A stretch of DNA of 52,067 nt from an uncultured Bacillota bacterium (GTDB lineage: Bacteria > Bacillota_I > Bacilli_A > RF39 > UBA660), in NCBI GenBank assembly GCA_945867665.1, contig CAMBIR010000009.1, forward strand, positions 1 to 52,067. Reading direction: 5' to 3'. Position numbers and translations under genes: made by a program. This document shows positions 8,604 through 20,600 of this stretch, piece by piece. Under the pieces are notes generated by a model, which searched no databases, was not told the origin of the DNA, and was given only the letters and a program-made list of their open reading frames with translations. Within the stretch, counting starts at the first letter, position 1. The number at the start of each line of letters is the position of its first letter.

Positions 8604-10259
8604 TTACGTCTCAAAATAACTATCGCCAATAAACTCTCTTAAGATAGATAGTTTAGGAACATCATTACTTGGTATTGGTAAAACTAATTTTAAAATTTCT
8701 AGTAAACGAATAGCAGTATGATACTCAGGATCTTCTGGAGGTACTGAATACAACAATGGTTCGACATAGGTTTTTAAAACACTTAATTCATATACTAAAA
8801 AGGTATTGAAAATAACGTTTGCTTCGTCTTGATAAGGGAAAACGTATTTTTCTTCTCCCTTTCTAACGTCCTGCCAAGTGGATAATGTTTTGGATGGGCT
8901 ATGGCCTCTTGTACGGTAATCTCTTACCATTCTACGAAGTAATCTGATATCCGTTAGGCTAATTCGATTATCATTATCAATATTTAGATAGATTAAAGGA
9001 CTAATATAAATTTTAAATTTATTTTTCTTTGGAATTTCTTTGGTAATTTCTTCATTTAATGCGTGCAATCCTTCAACAATTAAAATATCATTGTCAGATA
9101 GTTTTAAAGGCCGATTGAATTCTTTTTTTCCTGTAATAAAGTTATAAGTTGGGGTTACAACAGATACGCCTTTTAAAAGCTTTTCCATTTGATTGTTGAA
9201 TAGTTTGGTGTCGATTGCTTTTATTCCTTCATAATCTGGTTTACCATCTTCACCTAATGGTGTTTTTTCTCTTTCTTGAAAGTAATCATCTAAAGAAAGA
9301 TGATGCGGACTCAAACCTAGTGTTTTTAAATATAATGCTAGTTTTTTAGCGGTTGTTGTTTTTCCAGAGGAAGAAGGTCCAGATAAGAGAACAACTTTGA
9401 TATTTTCCTTATTTAAAGAGATTTCCTCAGCGATGGACAAAAGTTTATAATCTTGTAAAATCTCGGCTAGATTAATGATTTCTCCGGCACCTTTTTCAAT
9501 AATCTTCTCATTTAATTCCCCAATGTTATTGATATGTAATAAATTTCCCCACTTTGCATACTCTTCTAGGCTGTTTACATATTTTTCATGATAAGTAAAT
9601 TTGGCTATTTTTCCATTTGTATGCGTGAAAGGAAAGCGAAGAACAATTCCTTTACCTTCTAATAAGTTTAATTCAAACTTTTTTAAAATACTAGCATCGT
9701 TTGGTAAGTCTCCAATAATATAGTTATAGATTCCGTCAAACTTATATAACTTTACAAAATTAGAAATCGTATAAGATAGAGTTTTTACTTTGTCTTCTCT
9801 TTTTAATTTTTTAAAATACTCTATTGCTTCAATTCTAGAGGTTTCTAATTGCTCGAAAGGAAGAGATGCTTTTACTTTAGATTGCATTAATTCTTTAATT
9901 TTTTCTACATCTTCTTCAGTTACTTTTTTATCAATTTCACAATAAATTCCTTTATCGATTGGGTGTCTAATTTTAATTTTGGTATCTTTTCCTAGGACTC
10001 TTAATGTAGATGTTTCAAATAAGAAAATAAGTCCTCTTTCATAAATTTTATTTCCCTGAGGAGTTGTAATATCATATAATTCTAATATACCACTTTTCAT
10101 AATCGCATCATCATAGCCAATTAATTGGTTTTTAAATTTGGCACTGATAATGTCAAAAGGGTAATCTTTTTTAATATCTTCAATAATTTCTTTTAATTTA
10201 ATTCCTTTTTTGTATTCTTTTTTTTCGCCATTTTCAAATGTTATGATTATGTTTTCCAT
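8604..10259 (-). CDS. nucleoside (uridine) kinase-like protein with N-terminal TGS/ThrRS-type domains
   Basis: 551 residues. The C-terminal half is a uridine/phosphoribulokinase-like P-loop kinase: Walker A GPSSSGKTTTAKKLALYL near residue 292, LSLDDYFQ, the YNFITGKKEF segment, and ILIVEGLHAL. The N-terminal half begins with a small TGS-like beta-grasp domain (MENIIITFENGEKKEYKKG) and continues with a region like the second domain of threonyl-tRNA synthetase. This fusion is widespread in Firmicutes and is usually annotated as nucleoside kinase; its physiological substrate is uncertain. The promoter TTGACA-N18-TATAAT lies at 10310-10339. It is transcribed alone, away from clpP. Confidence 0.88.
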   Translation of the reverse strand: MENIIITFENGEKKEYKKGIKLKEIIEDIKKDYPFDIISAKFKNQLIGYDDAIMKSGILELYDITTPQGNKIYERGLIFLFETSTLRVLGKDTKIKIRHPIDKGIYCEIDKKVTEEDVEKIKELMQSKVKASLPFEQLETSRIEAIEYFKKLKREDKVKTLSYTISNFVKLYKFDGIYNYIIGDLPNDASILKKFELNLLEGKGIVLRFPFTHTNGKIAKFTYHEKYVNSLEEYAKWGNLLHINNIGELNEKIIEKGAGEIINLAEILQDYKLLSIAEEISLNKENIKVVLLSGPSSSGKTTTAKKLALYLKTLGLSPHHLSLDDYFQEREKTPLGEDGKPDYEGIKAIDTKLFNNQMEKLLKGVSVVTPTYNFITGKKEFNRPLKLSDNDILIVEGLHALNEEITKEIPKKNKFKIYISPLIYLNIDNDNRISLTDIRLLRRMVRDYRTRGHSPSKTLSTWQDVRKGEEKYVFPYQDEANVIFNTFLVYELSVLKTYVEPLLYSVPPEDPEYHTAIRLLEILKLVLPIPSNDVPKLSILREFIGDSYFET

Positions 10260-10309
10260 GTTTGTATCACCATTTTCCTTTTTTATTCTTTTACTATTAT
10301 TCTATTTTA

Positions 10310-10339
10310 ATTATACAATACTTATGTGGAATTTGTCAA
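10310..10339 (-). promoter_or_regulatory. promoter of the nucleoside kinase-like gene
   Basis: TTGACA (10334-10339) and TATAAT (10310-10315) on the minus strand with an 18-base spacer. Confidence 0.75.
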
Positions 10340-10394
10340 AAAAAAATCTGAATAAAATCTTAGTTAACAGCTTAAACTATTTATAGGTGATGAT

Positions 10395-10973
10395 ATGAAT
10401 TTAGTTCCAACAGTTATTGAAAAATCTAATTATGGAGAGAGAGCTTATGATATTTATTCTAGGCTTCTTAAGGATAGGATTATTATTTTAAGTGGTGAGA
10501 TTGACGATAATATGTCAAATAGTATTGTTGCACAACTTTTATACTTAGATGGAATGAATCATGATGATATTAGTATTTATATTAATTCTCCTGGTGGATC
10601 TATTACAGCGGGTATGGCAATTTATGATACGATGAATTTTATTACTAGCAACGTTAGTACGATTTGTATTGGTATGGCTGCTTCAATGGCTGCGTTTCTT
10701 TTATCTAGTGGTGAAAAGGGAATGCGGTATTGTTTAGAAAATGCAGAGGTAATGATTCATCAGCCGTTAGGTGGAGCACAAGGTCAAGCAACAGAAATTA
10801 AAATTGCCGCAGAAAGAATACTGAAATTAAAAAAGAAATTAAATAAAATTCTTTCTGAAAATACTGGTAAAAGTTTACGTAAAGTAGAAAAAGATACTGA
10901 AAGAGATTACTTTATGGAAAGTAATGAAGCACTAAAATATGGTATTATTGATAAAATATTAAAGAAAAGGTGA
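10395..10973 (+). CDS. clpP: ATP-dependent Clp protease proteolytic subunit
   Basis: 192 residues, the normal length. ClpP forms the barrel that degrades proteins delivered by ClpX or ClpC. The catalytic triad is visible: Ser in [11 protein letters not shown], His in MIHQPLGG, Asp in [27 protein letters not shown] and the QGQATEI handle region are also standard. The N-terminus [24 protein letters not shown] is canonical, with AGGTGAT before the ATG. The stop is TGA and lies within a strong terminator. It is not next to clpX here; the neighbours diverge or converge. Confidence 0.98.
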   Translation: MNLVPTVIEKSNYGERAYDIYSRLLKDRIIILSGEIDDNMSNSIVAQLLYLDGMNHDDISIYINSPGGSITAGMAIYDTMNFITSNVSTICIGMAASMAAFLLSSGEKGMRYCLENAEVMIHQPLGGAQGQATEIKIAAERILKLKKKLNKILSENTGKSLRKVEKDTERDYFMESNEALKYGIIDKILKKR

Positions 10974-10988
10974 TTGGCCTTTTCTTTT
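10961..10988. terminator. terminator of clpP
   Basis: AAAGAAAAGG (10961-10970) pairs with CCTTTTCTTT (10978-10987). The T-rich right arm follows, and the left arm provides a T tract on the minus strand, so it probably serves both converging genes. Confidence 0.8.
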
Positions 10989-10997
10989 GTCATAAAG

Positions 10998-12587
10998 TTA
11001 TTCATTTTGATAAATAGAGATAATGGATTCTGCGACTTTTAATCCATCCATTGCTGAGGTGGTTATTCCACCAGCATATCCTGATCCTTCTCCGCAAGGA
11101 TAGATTCCTTTTATGTGGGACTCTAAATTTTCACCTCTTGGAATTTTTACTGGAGAGGAAGTTCTGCTTTCCACACCCGCTAAAAGGGCATCATCATCAT
11201 TAAAGCCTGGAATTTTTTTATCAAAATTAGGTAGTGCTTCTTTGATAGAAGTGGTGATATAACTCGGAAATATTTGATTTAAATCGGTAAGTTGATAGTC
11301 TCCTTTAAAGATTGGAGAGATGTTTCCTAATTTTTTACTTTCCACAGAATTGTGGAAATCTTTTATTGTTTGGATAGGAATTTTACCGTTTCCTAAATAG
11401 TAAGTCTTCTCTTCTAACTCTCTTTGAAATGTCAAGCCATCTAACGGATTAGTTCCATAATCTTTAGGAGAAATGGTTACCACAATCGCACTGTTGGCAT
11501 TTTGACTATTTCTATCATGATAACTCATCCCATTAATGGCTAATCTTTTTTCTTCAGATGAGGCATTTACCACATATCCCCCAGGGCACATGCAAAATGA
11601 ATATACTCCCCTTCCCTCTTTCGTTTGATAAGTTAGTTTGTAACTTGCTGGTGGCAGAAGTTTAGTATTTTTTCCATATTGATTAATATTAATTAATTCT
11701 TGAGGATGTTGTATTCTAAGTCCTACCGCAAAAGGCTTTGGTTCTAAAGAAAAATCTTTTTTATTTAGCATTTCAAAGGTATCTCTGGCGCTGTGGCCAA
11801 TGGCTAAAACTAAAATATCGGTCTCTATTATTTCTTTATGATTGATTTCAATAGAAGTCATTTTATTTTCTTTTATATTAATATTGGTAAGGGTTGTATT
11901 ATAATGAAACTCTCCTCCAAAGTCGATTATCTTTTTTCTTAAGTTAATAATTACTTTCCTTAAAACATCTGTCCCAATATGGGGATTGTTTGTATATAAA
12001 ATTTCTTTATCTGCCCCTGAGGCAACAAATATTTCAAAAACTTTTTTCATCCGAAAATTTTTATCTTTTACAAGTGTATTTAATTTTCCATCTGAAAAAG
12101 TTCCTGCTCCACCTTCTCCAAATTGGACATTTGAATTTTTATTTAATATGCCTGTTTCCCAAAAATTTTCAACAGACTTCACTCTTTCTTCTATCTTCTC
12201 TCCTCTTTCAATAATAATTGGTTTATAGCCTAATTCTGCTAAAAGATAGGCACAAAATAATCCTGATGGACCACTACCTATAATGATGGGGCGATGTTTC
12301 AATTTCTTGTTTCCTATTTTTGGATAAATATACTTTTCTTCAGGAGCTAAAAATATATCTTTATTTGACTTATGTTTCTTTAATAAATGTTCTTCGTTTT
12401 TTACCTCAACATCTATTTCATAGATGTAAAAGATATTTGGTTTTTTTCTAGCGTCTAATGACTTCTTGGAAATAGATATTGTTTTAATATTCGTCTCTGG
12501 ACATTTTAAAATTAGAGATACTTTTTTCTTTAGATAGTTAAGATTATCTTTTTCTATGGGAATTTTAATTTGTCTTATTCTAATCAT
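10998..12587 (-). CDS. FAD-dependent oxidoreductase (COG2509 type)
   Basis: 529 residues. After a 90-residue N-terminal domain the FAD-binding motif RPIIIGSGPSGLFCAYLLAE appears, followed by IERGEKIEERVKSVENFW and the family-typical NVQFGEGGAGTFSDGKL. Later segments ILVLAIGHSARDTFEML and GIYPCGEGSGYAGGITTSA are also characteristic of uncharacterised FAD-dependent dehydrogenases of this COG. Reaction and substrate are not established. The start codon lies 8 bases inside the end of the upstream flavoprotein gene, with AAAGGAG well placed, so translation is coupled. Confidence 0.88.
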   Translation of the reverse strand: MIRIRQIKIPIEKDNLNYLKKKVSLILKCPETNIKTISISKKSLDARKKPNIFYIYEIDVEVKNEEHLLKKHKSNKDIFLAPEEKYIYPKIGNKKLKHRPIIIGSGPSGLFCAYLLAELGYKPIIIERGEKIEERVKSVENFWETGILNKNSNVQFGEGGAGTFSDGKLNTLVKDKNFRMKKVFEIFVASGADKEILYTNNPHIGTDVLRKVIINLRKKIIDFGGEFHYNTTLTNINIKENKMTSIEINHKEIIETDILVLAIGHSARDTFEMLNKKDFSLEPKPFAVGLRIQHPQELININQYGKNTKLLPPASYKLTYQTKEGRGVYSFCMCPGGYVVNASSEEKRLAINGMSYHDRNSQNANSAIVVTISPKDYGTNPLDGLTFQRELEEKTYYLGNGKIPIQTIKDFHNSVESKKLGNISPIFKGDYQLTDLNQIFPSYITTSIKEALPNFDKKIPGFNDDDALLAGVESRTSSPVKIPRGENLESHIKGIYPCGEGSGYAGGITTSAMDGLKVAESIISIYQNE

Positions 12588-13818
12588 TATCTTCTCCTTT
12601 TATATTTGATCCTACAATAATTCCTGATATCCATGCAAATCCTAAGTTATAGCCACCACAGTCTCCATCTACATCTAATAGTTCTCCTGTTAGATATAAT
12701 CCTTTTGTTTTGCTAGATTCTAATGTATTTGGATTAATCTCTGTTAAGGGAATACCGCCTGTCGTAACTTGGGCTTGGTCGAAAGAATTCGTTCCTGTAA
12801 TGCTAAGATTAAAACTAGTAAGATTATCTCCTAATAAGTATTTTTTTTCATTAGATAGATTATTCCAGTTATCTTCTCTACTTATTTTAGATTGTTTTAA
12901 AATTAAATTTACTAATTTATAATTTAAGATACCATCTAGTAAATCGGCAATATTTCTATTTTTCACGGTTTTATTTCTTGCTTCCATAAAATTTAGAAAA
13001 GAATTTTTATCATGGATATTTAATTGGTGAAGGAAGTTTATTTTTACATCTGTTTTTTGCTTTTTTGATAAGGACAGTGCTGCTCTCCCGCTTAAACATA
13101 GGGTACAAATTCCACTGATTCCATAATCTGTTAATTGAATTTCTCCTACTTTTGAATCGATATATTTGTTGTTTTCAAATAAAGAAATTTTTACATCTGC
13201 TCGAATTCCATGCCATTCTTTTAAGTAAGGAGCCTCTGCTTTTAATTGAACTAAAGCTGGTAAAGGAGTGATTAGACTATGACCTAGGGACTTTGCAATA
13301 TCATATCCACTTCCCGTTGAGCCAGTTTTAGGGGCCGCTTTGGAACCGGTTGCTAAAATGATTTTTTTACTTGTAAATATACCATTATTAGTGTTGATTT
13401 TAAAAATATGATTTTCTTTTTTGATAGAAATTACTTCTGTAGTGGTTAGAATTTCTACATGATTAATCTGTGCTTCTTTGATAAGGGCTGTTTGAATACT
13501 TACCGCTTGGTTAGATGTTGGATAAAAATACCCTTCTTTTATTCTGGGTATGATTCCTATAGAATTAAAGAAAGATAATACTTCTTTAGAATAATCTTTT
13601 TGTAAGATTTTTTCTAATACTTCTTTATTTCTTGTGTGATAGTGGGTAATGGATTGATCGCTATTCCAATAGTTGCATCTTCCATTTCCGGTTATTAATA
13701 TTTTTTTTCCACAGGTGTTGTTTTTTTCAAGTAGGCATACTTTAGCTCCTGCTTTAGCAGCATATATGGCAGATACTAATCCAGAAGCACCTCCACCTAT
13801 TACAGTAACATCTTTCAT
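12580..13818 (-). CDS. BaiN/YhiN (HI0933)-family flavoprotein
   Basis: 412 residues. The N-terminal dinucleotide motif VIGGGASGLVSAIYAAKAGAK, then KKILITGNGRCN, and later ATGSKAAPKTGSTGSGYDIAK and the C-terminal LYLTGELLDVDGDCGGYNLG are all hallmarks of the HI0933-like family, which binds FAD and NAD(P). Family members are widespread and mostly of unknown physiological function. A TATAAT (13841-13846) lies upstream on the minus strand, with only a weak -35. The gene overlaps the next flavoprotein gene by 8 bases, which makes a two-gene redox operon. Confidence 0.9.
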   Translation of the reverse strand: MKDVTVIGGGASGLVSAIYAAKAGAKVCLLEKNNTCGKKILITGNGRCNYWNSDQSITHYHTRNKEVLEKILQKDYSKEVLSFFNSIGIIPRIKEGYFYPTSNQAVSIQTALIKEAQINHVEILTTTEVISIKKENHIFKINTNNGIFTSKKIILATGSKAAPKTGSTGSGYDIAKSLGHSLITPLPALVQLKAEAPYLKEWHGIRADVKISLFENNKYIDSKVGEIQLTDYGISGICTLCLSGRAALSLSKKQKTDVKINFLHQLNIHDKNSFLNFMEARNKTVKNRNIADLLDGILNYKLVNLILKQSKISREDNWNNLSNEKKYLLGDNLTSFNLSITGTNSFDQAQVTTGGIPLTEINPNTLESSKTKGLYLTGELLDVDGDCGGYNLGFAWISGIIVGSNIKGEDND

Positions 13819-13840
13819 TTTATCACTTTCCTTGTTTGCT

Positions 13841-13846
13841 ATTATA
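13841..13846 (-). promoter_or_regulatory. -10 box of the flavoprotein operon
   Basis: TATAAT on the minus strand, 22 bases before the ATG of the HI0933-family gene. The -35 region 17 bases further up reads TTTAAT, a weak match. Confidence 0.45.
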
Positions 13847-13980
13847 TCATGAAATTGGTACTAATTAAAAATATTATTGATTGTTTTTTCTTTAATTGAC
13901 ATTAGTTTTAAGGGAGTTGTCATTTTTTTAGTAAAAATACTTACTTAATGACTAGTTTTGTATCAGTATTTTAGGCAAAA

Positions 13981-14004
13981 AGAAAAAGAGTAACAAAGTT
14001 ACTC
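13981..14004 (-). terminator. terminator of rpoBC, overlapping the rpoC stop
   Basis: GAGTAAC (13988-13994) and GTTACTC (13998-14004) form a 7-bp stem with a 3-base loop; the minus strand continues TTTTTCTTTTT. The rpoC stop codon is inside the stem. Confidence 0.85.
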
Positions 14005-17000
14005 CATAAATTCTTCTTCTAGAACTTCTGATGGTTCTTCATCATAAAATTCTTTTTCTAAGGTATAACCAATATCCATATATTCTTTGGCACCTGTTCC
14101 TGCTGGGATTAATTTACCAATGATAACATTTTCTTTTAATCCATGTAACTTATCTGTGCTTCCTTTTACAGCTGCTTCTGTTAAGATTCTTGTTGTTTCT
14201 TGGAAGGATGCTGATGATAAGAAGGAATCGGTTTGTAATGCGGCTTTGGTAATTCCAAGTAAGATTGGTTGACCAATGGCTGGTTTCTTACCTTGAATAA
14301 TAACATCTCTGTTTCCTTTGGTAAAATCTGATAGTGATACTACAGTACTAGGTACAAAGTTAGTATCTCCAGCATCCATTACGCGGATTAGAGAAATCAT
14401 TCTTTTTGCAATTAACTCAACGTGTTTATCATTAATATCAACACCTTGTGATCTATATACTTTCTGTACTTCTTTTAAGATATATTGTTGTACAGTATTC
14501 GGATCAGTTACGGCTAATAATTCTTTTGGAGAGACACTTCCTTCTGTTAATTGGTCTCCTGCATTTACTTTATCGCCTTTTTCAACTCTAAGTTTTGCGC
14601 CATACATTGTTAAGTGTTCTCTTACTTCTTTATCGTTCTTAACATAAATCTTAAATCTTCCATTAACGTCTTCAATTTTTTGAACTGTTCCATCAATTTC
14701 AGAGATTGTTGCTTTTCCTTTTGGAATACGTGCTTCGAATAATTCTTCAACACGAGGAAGACCTTGTGTAATATCGGTTCCAGCAACTCCACCTGTATGG
14801 AATGTTCTCATGGTTAACTGTGTACCTGGTTCACCGATTGATTGTGCTCCCATGATACCTACAGCTTCTCCAATTTCTACTAAGTTACCAGTTGCTAAGT
14901 TTCTACCATAACATTTTTGACATACGCCATGTGGTGTACGACAAGTTAGAACAGTACGAATCTCAACGGCTTTAATACCTGCTTTAATAATTTTATCTGC
15001 AATTGCTTCTGTGATGTAAGTATCTTTTTCACAGATAACTTCTTTTGTTTCTGGATTAATTACTTTTTTGCTTGTAAATCTTCCTAAGATTCTATCGTAC
15101 AATGGTTCAATGATACCATCTTTATCATCCATGAAAGCTTCTACTAATGAACCTTGTGTTGTTCCACAATCTTCTTCTCTTACAATCATATCTTGAGCAA
15201 CATCTACTAGACGTCTAGTCATATATCCAGAATCTGCTGTTTTTAATGCTGTATCGGCACTACCTTTACGAGCACCATGTGTTGATAAGAAGAATTCTGA
15301 TACGGATAATCCATCATTAAATGATGATAGGATAGGAATTTCTACTGGGTCACCATTAGGTTTTGCCATGATACCGCGCATACCTGCCAATTGAACGAAG
15401 TTAGAAATTGATCCACGGGCTTTAGAATTCATCATGATGAAGATTGGGTTATCTTCGTATTCTTTTGCATTTGCGTATTCACTTAACTCTGTTTCAATAT
15501 CTTTTTTTGCTTTATTCCATACTTCAATTACTAAATCTAATCTTTCTTTATCCGTAATTAAACCTCTTTGGAATTGTTTATTAATTTTCTTAACTTCTTT
15601 ATTACTTTCTTCTACGATTTTCGCTTTATTTTTACTTGTTACGATATCAGAATAAGCAATAGTAATTCCTGAATAAGTTGAGTATTTAAATCCTTGGTCT
15701 TTTAATTTATCTAGGAAAATTGAAGTTTCAGTTGTACGATAACGTTTAAACATTTGGGCGATAATTTTTTCTAGGGCACCTTTATTGAAGGCTTTTGCTC
15801 TTTTCATATTTTTAATTTCTTCTTTGATATCTTTACCATAATCAATGAAATATCTTGCCGGTGTTACCCCTTCGATATTTTCAGAAGTTGGTTCATTCAA
15901 ATATGGGAATGAATCTGGTAGGATTTCATTGAAGATAATTTTTCCTGGAGTGGTTACTAAATATTTATTTTTATAAGTATCTAAGAATACTTTATGTTTA
16001 AATGAGTTCACTGGAATAGCAATTCTTGTATGAAGATTAATTTCTCTTCTTTGATATGCCATTAGCGCTTCATTTGTATTTTTGAATATTCTTCCTTCTC
16101 CTGGTTGTTCATCTTTTTCCATTGTAATATAGTAGTTACCTAAAATCATATCCTGTGAAGGAGTTACGATTGGAGAACCATCTTTCGGACTTAAGATGTT
16201 ATTAGCTCCTAGCATTAAGATTCTTGCTTCTGCTTTTGCTTCTTCCGATAATGGTACGTGAACAGCCATCTGGTCTCCGTCGAAGTCAGCATTAAATCCA
16301 GTTGTTACTAATGGGTGCAATCGAATTGCTTTACCTGAAATTAGTTTTGGTTCGAATGCTTGAATACCAAGTCTATGTAGCGTTGGTGCACGGTTTAACA
16401 TTACTGGATGTTCTTTAATTACTTCTTCTACAACATCCCAAACTTTTTCGTCTTTATTTTCAATCATTTTCTTAGCTGCTTTGATGTTGTTGGCTAATTC
16501 TTTATTCACAAGTCCATTAATAACATGTGGTTTGAATAATTCTAGGGCCATATCTTTTGGAATACCACATTGATACATCTTTAAGTCTGGTCCTACAACG
16601 ATTACGGAACGTCCAGAATAGTCAACACGTTTTCCTAATAAGTTTTGACGGAAACGTCCTTGTTTTCCTTTTAACATGCTAGATAATGATTTTAATGCTC
16701 TGTTTCCAGCTCCAGTTACACTTCTACCACGACGTCCATTATCAAATAAGGCATCTACAGCTTCTTGTAACATACGTTTTTCATTTTGAATAATGATAGA
16801 AGGAGCGCCTAATTCAATTAATTTCTTTAAACGGTTATTTCGGTTAATTACACGACGATATAAATCATTCAAATCAGAAGTAGCAAATCTTCCACCATCT
16901 AATTGAATCATTGGACGAAGTTCTGGAGGAATAACAGGAAGTGCTTCTAAAATCATCCATTCTGGTTTGTTTCCTGATGTTGCAAAGGCATTTAAGACAT

Positions 17001-17631
17001 CTAGTCTTTTTACAAGACGAATTCTTCTTTGTCCTGTTGCATTTTCTAATTCTTTTTGTAGTTCTTCTAATTCTTTATTGATATCTACTTCACTTAATAG
17101 TTGTTTAATTGCAGCAGCACCCATTCCTACTTTGAAAGTATTTCCATACTTTTCGTAGTAAACACGGTATTCTTTATCTGATAAGGTTTGTTTCTTTACT
17201 AAAGTTGTTGCTCCTGGGTCTAAAACAACATAAGATACGAAATAAATAACTTCTTCCAAATCTCTTGGAGACATATCAAGAGTAAGTCCAATGTAAGAAG
17301 GGATACCTTTTACATACCAAATATGGCTTACTGGGGTTGCTAATTCGATGTGTCCCATTCTTTCACGTCTTACTTTTGATTTTGTTACTTCTACACCACA
17401 TCTATCACAGATGATTCCTTTATATCTTAATCTCTTGTACTTTCCACAATTACATTCATAGTCCCTTGTTGGTCCAAATATTTTTTCGCAGAATAATCCA
17501 TCTCTTTCTGGTTTTAGTGTTCTATAATTGATCGTTTCTGGTTTTTTTACTTCTCCATAAGACCAATCACGGATGGTTTCAGGAGAGGCTATTCCAATTT
17601 TTAAAGCTTTAAAATTATTTGCTTCTACCAT
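13999..17631 (-). CDS. rpoC: RNA polymerase beta' subunit
   Basis: 1210 residues, normal for Firmicutes. The active-site [16 protein letters not shown] motif is present, and the N-terminal zinc site is seen in [21 protein letters not shown]. The second zinc cluster is in [16 protein letters not shown]. The trigger loop region ([13 protein letters not shown] to [17 protein letters not shown]) is intact. The ATG overlaps the rpoB stop by one base (TAATG), and the strong GGAGGTGAG site lies inside the end of rpoB, so the two subunits are translationally coupled. Confidence 0.99.
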   Translation of the reverse strand: MVEANNFKALKIGIASPETIRDWSYGEVKKPETINYRTLKPERDGLFCEKIFGPTRDYECNCGKYKRLRYKGIICDRCGVEVTKSKVRRERMGHIELATPVSHIWYVKGIPSYIGLTLDMSPRDLEEVIYFVSYVVLDPGATTLVKKQTLSDKEYRVYYEKYGNTFKVGMGAAAIKQLLSEVDINKELEELQKELENATGQRRIRLVKRLDVLNAFATSGNKPEWMILEALPVIPPELRPMIQLDGGRFATSDLNDLYRRVINRNNRLKKLIELGAPSIIIQNEKRMLQEAVDALFDNGRRGRSVTGAGNRALKSLSSMLKGKQGRFRQNLLGKRVDYSGRSVIVVGPDLKMYQCGIPKDMALELFKPHVINGLVNKELANNIKAAKKMIENKDEKVWDVVEEVIKEHPVMLNRAPTLHRLGIQAFEPKLISGKAIRLHPLVTTGFNADFDGDQMAVHVPLSEEAKAEARILMLGANNILSPKDGSPIVTPSQDMILGNYYITMEKDEQPGEGRIFKNTNEALMAYQRREINLHTRIAIPVNSFKHKVFLDTYKNKYLVTTPGKIIFNEILPDSFPYLNEPTSENIEGVTPARYFIDYGKDIKEEIKNMKRAKAFNKGALEKIIAQMFKRYRTTETSIFLDKLKDQGFKYSTYSGITIAYSDIVTSKNKAKIVEESNKEVKKINKQFQRGLITDKERLDLVIEVWNKAKKDIETELSEYANAKEYEDNPIFIMMNSKARGSISNFVQLAGMRGIMAKPNGDPVEIPILSSFNDGLSVSEFFLSTHGARKGSADTALKTADSGYMTRRLVDVAQDMIVREEDCGTTQGSLVEAFMDDKDGIIEPLYDRILGRFTSKKVINPETKEVICEKDTYITEAIADKIIKAGIKAVEIRTVLTCRTPHGVCQKCYGRNLATGNLVEIGEAVGIMGAQSIGEPGTQLTMRTFHTGGVAGTDITQGLPRVEELFEARIPKGKATISEIDGTVQKIEDVNGRFKIYVKNDKEVREHLTMYGAKLRVEKGDKVNAGDQLTEGSVSPKELLAVTDPNTVQQYILKEVQKVYRSQGVDINDKHVELIAKRMISLIRVMDAGDTNFVPSTVVSLSDFTKGNRDVIIQGKKPAIGQPILLGITKAALQTDSFLSSASFQETTRILTEAAVKGSTDKLHGLKENVIIGKLIPAGTGAKEYMDIGYTLEKEFYDEEPSEVLEEEFME

Positions 17632-20600
17632 TAGAACTCACCTCCTATTTTTTCATCTAAGTTATTTTCGATATCTTCATCAAAGTCTGTTTCAACTTCT
17701 TCTAATTCTTCGTAATCTTCATCCTCATTATTCTCTTCTTCATCAAAACTTTCCTCTTCATCTTCTACATCTTCGAACTCATCTTCTAGAGAATCTTCTG
17801 ATTCAAGTTCATTTTCTATTGAAGGAGTATTTTTATTATCCTTTACTTCTTCAATGAAAGGTGTATCATCCTCTTCTTCATCATCGATCATTTCTAATTC
17901 TTTGAATCCTACAACTTCATCGTTGTTATCAATAACAGAAATATTTAATCCTAATGCTTGGAATTCTTTAATTAGTACTCTGAAAGCTTCTGGAATTCCT
18001 GGATTTGGTAGTGGTGTTCCTTTTACGATAGATTCATACACTTTGACACGACCAACCACATCATCTGATTTGTAAGTTAAGATTTCTTGTAATACATGAG
18101 ATGCTCCATATGCTTCTAGAGCCCAAATCTCCATTTCTCCAAAACGTTGTCCACCGAATTGTGCTTTACCACCTAATGGTTGTTGAGTTACTAATGAGTA
18201 AGGTCCTGTTGATCTTGCATGTAATTTATCATCAACCATGTGATGTAGTTTTACGAAATACATGACACCTACACTGATTCTATGATCAAATGGTTCTCCT
18301 GTTCTACCATCATATAGAACAGTCTTTCCATCCTCGTCCATGCCTGCTTCTTTCATCATAGCTTTTACGTCTTCTGTACTAGCACCATCTAATACTGGCG
18401 TTGCTACATGAACACCTAATTTTTTACAAGCCATTCCCATATGTAATTCAAGAATTTGTCCAATATTCATACGAGATGGAACACCTTGTGGGTTTAACAT
18501 AATATCAATTGGTGTACCGTCTGGTAAGTAAGGCATATCTTCTGATGGTAGGATTAAGGAAATAACACCTTTGTTACCATGTCGTCCAGACATTTTGTCT
18601 CCAACTTGGATTTTACGTTTTTGAATAATATATACTCTAACTACTTTACTTACACCACTTGGTAAGTCTTCATTATCTTCTTTTGTATAAACTTTAACAT
18701 CATGAACAATTCCTTCTCCACCGTGTGGAACGGTAAGAGATGAATTTCTTACTTCTCTAGTTTTTTCACCAAAGATAGCGTGCAGTAATTTTTCTTCACT
18801 TGTTAAATCAGCCATTCCTTTAGGAGTTACTTTACCAACTAGAATGTCTCCTTCTTTTACTTCTGTACCAATTTTAATGATACCATTTTCATCAAGATTT
18901 TTTCTAGCATCTTCACTTACGTTTGGAATATCTCTAGTGATTTCTTCTGGTCCTAATTTTGTATCACGGCATTGAGTTTCATAATCTTCAATGTGTAATG
19001 AAGTATAAACATCTTCTTTGACTAATCTTTCGTTCATGATAACAGCATCTTCAAAGTTATATCCATTGAAAGTCATGAAGGCAATTGTCATATTTTTCCC
19101 TAAGGCAAGTTCACCTTTATCTGTGCTTGGTCCATCTGCAATGATTTGACCACGTCTGATTTTATCGCCTTTTCTTACGATAGGACGATGATTGGCTGTT
19201 TCACCTTGGTTAGAACGTTCAAATGTAGATAATTCATAAGTGTCTGTTCCTTTTGCATTTTTCACAATAATTTTTTTTGCATCAACATAATCTACTACAC
19301 CATCTGCTTTTGAAACAACTACAGCACCACTATCACGAGCAGCTACATATTCAACACCAGTTCCAACATATGGAGCTTCTGTTGTTAATAATGGTAATGC
19401 CTGACGTTGCATGTTTGCTCCCATTAAAGCACGTGTTGCATCATCATGTTCTAGGAATGGAATCAAACTTGTTGTAACCGATACAACTTGTTGTGGTGAT
19501 ACATCAATGTAATCTACTTGTTCAGCTGGAATAATTACATTCTCTCCATTAAATCTACCAGCAACGGTTGCATCAGTAATTTCCATATCATCGTTAACAT
19601 TTACGGTTGCTTGGGAAATATAGAAATCTTGTTCTTCATTTGCTGTTAAGTATTCTACTTTATCTGTTAATTTTTTATTTTCTACTTTACGATATGGAGT
19701 TTGAATAAATCCATATTCATCAATCTTGGCGTAACTTGCTAATGAAGTAATCAACCCAATGTTTTGTCCTTCTGGAGATTCGATTGGACAAATTCTACCA
19801 TAGTGAGATGGATTAACATCACGAACTTCCATACCAGCACGATCTCTTGATAATCCACCTGGTCCTAATGCTGATAATCTTCTCTTATGGGTTAATTCAG
19901 CGATTGGATTAACTTGGTCCATAAATTGCGATAATTGGCTTGAACCAAAAAATTCTTTGATTACTGCAGTAACTGGTCTGATATTGATTAATGTCTTAGG
20001 GGTTACTGTTTCGATATCTTGAGTAGTCATTCTTTCTCTTACTACTCTTTCCATTCTAGATAATCCAATTTTTAATTGGTTTTGCAATAATTCTCCTACT
20101 TGTCTTACACGTCTGTTTCCTAAATGGTCAATTTCATCATCATGTCCTACACCATCTAATAAGTTTAAGTAGTAAGAAATTGATGCATAAACATCAGAAA
20201 TCGTTAAAGTTCTTGTGTCTAGTGTTTGATCATTACCCATTAATTTTACTTTTTTATCTGGGAATTTTTCAGGATGAACATATAATACTTGAACAATATT
20301 ATGATTATCTAATTCTTCGTTTACTTTAACTTCTTCCCTACCATAGCCATTTTTTAAAATTTCTTGTAATTTAGAATAAACTTCTTTCGTGATTTTTGTT
20401 CCTTCGGTAAATATTGTTTCTCCATCTACAATAATATCTTGAGCTAAAGTATTGTTAAGTAATCTATCTGTAATATTTAATCTTTTATTAAATTTATAAC
20501 GACCAACTTTTGCTAAGTCATAACGGAAATTATCAAAAAATCTAGTAATTAATTGGTTTTTTGATGAATCTAATGTTGTTGGCTCTCCTGGTCTTAATTT

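Noticed and set aside
10320..10394. A clpP promoter with CtsR heptad operators
   Set aside because: No tandem GGTCAAA-type heptads are visible upstream of clpP; the single TTGTCA has no good -10 at 16-18 bases.
13999..17631. Rifampicin or streptolydigin resistance changes in rpoB/rpoC
   Set aside because: The main resistance positions carry the usual residues; the N-to-V change in FMDQVNP is a position that varies naturally in Firmicutes.
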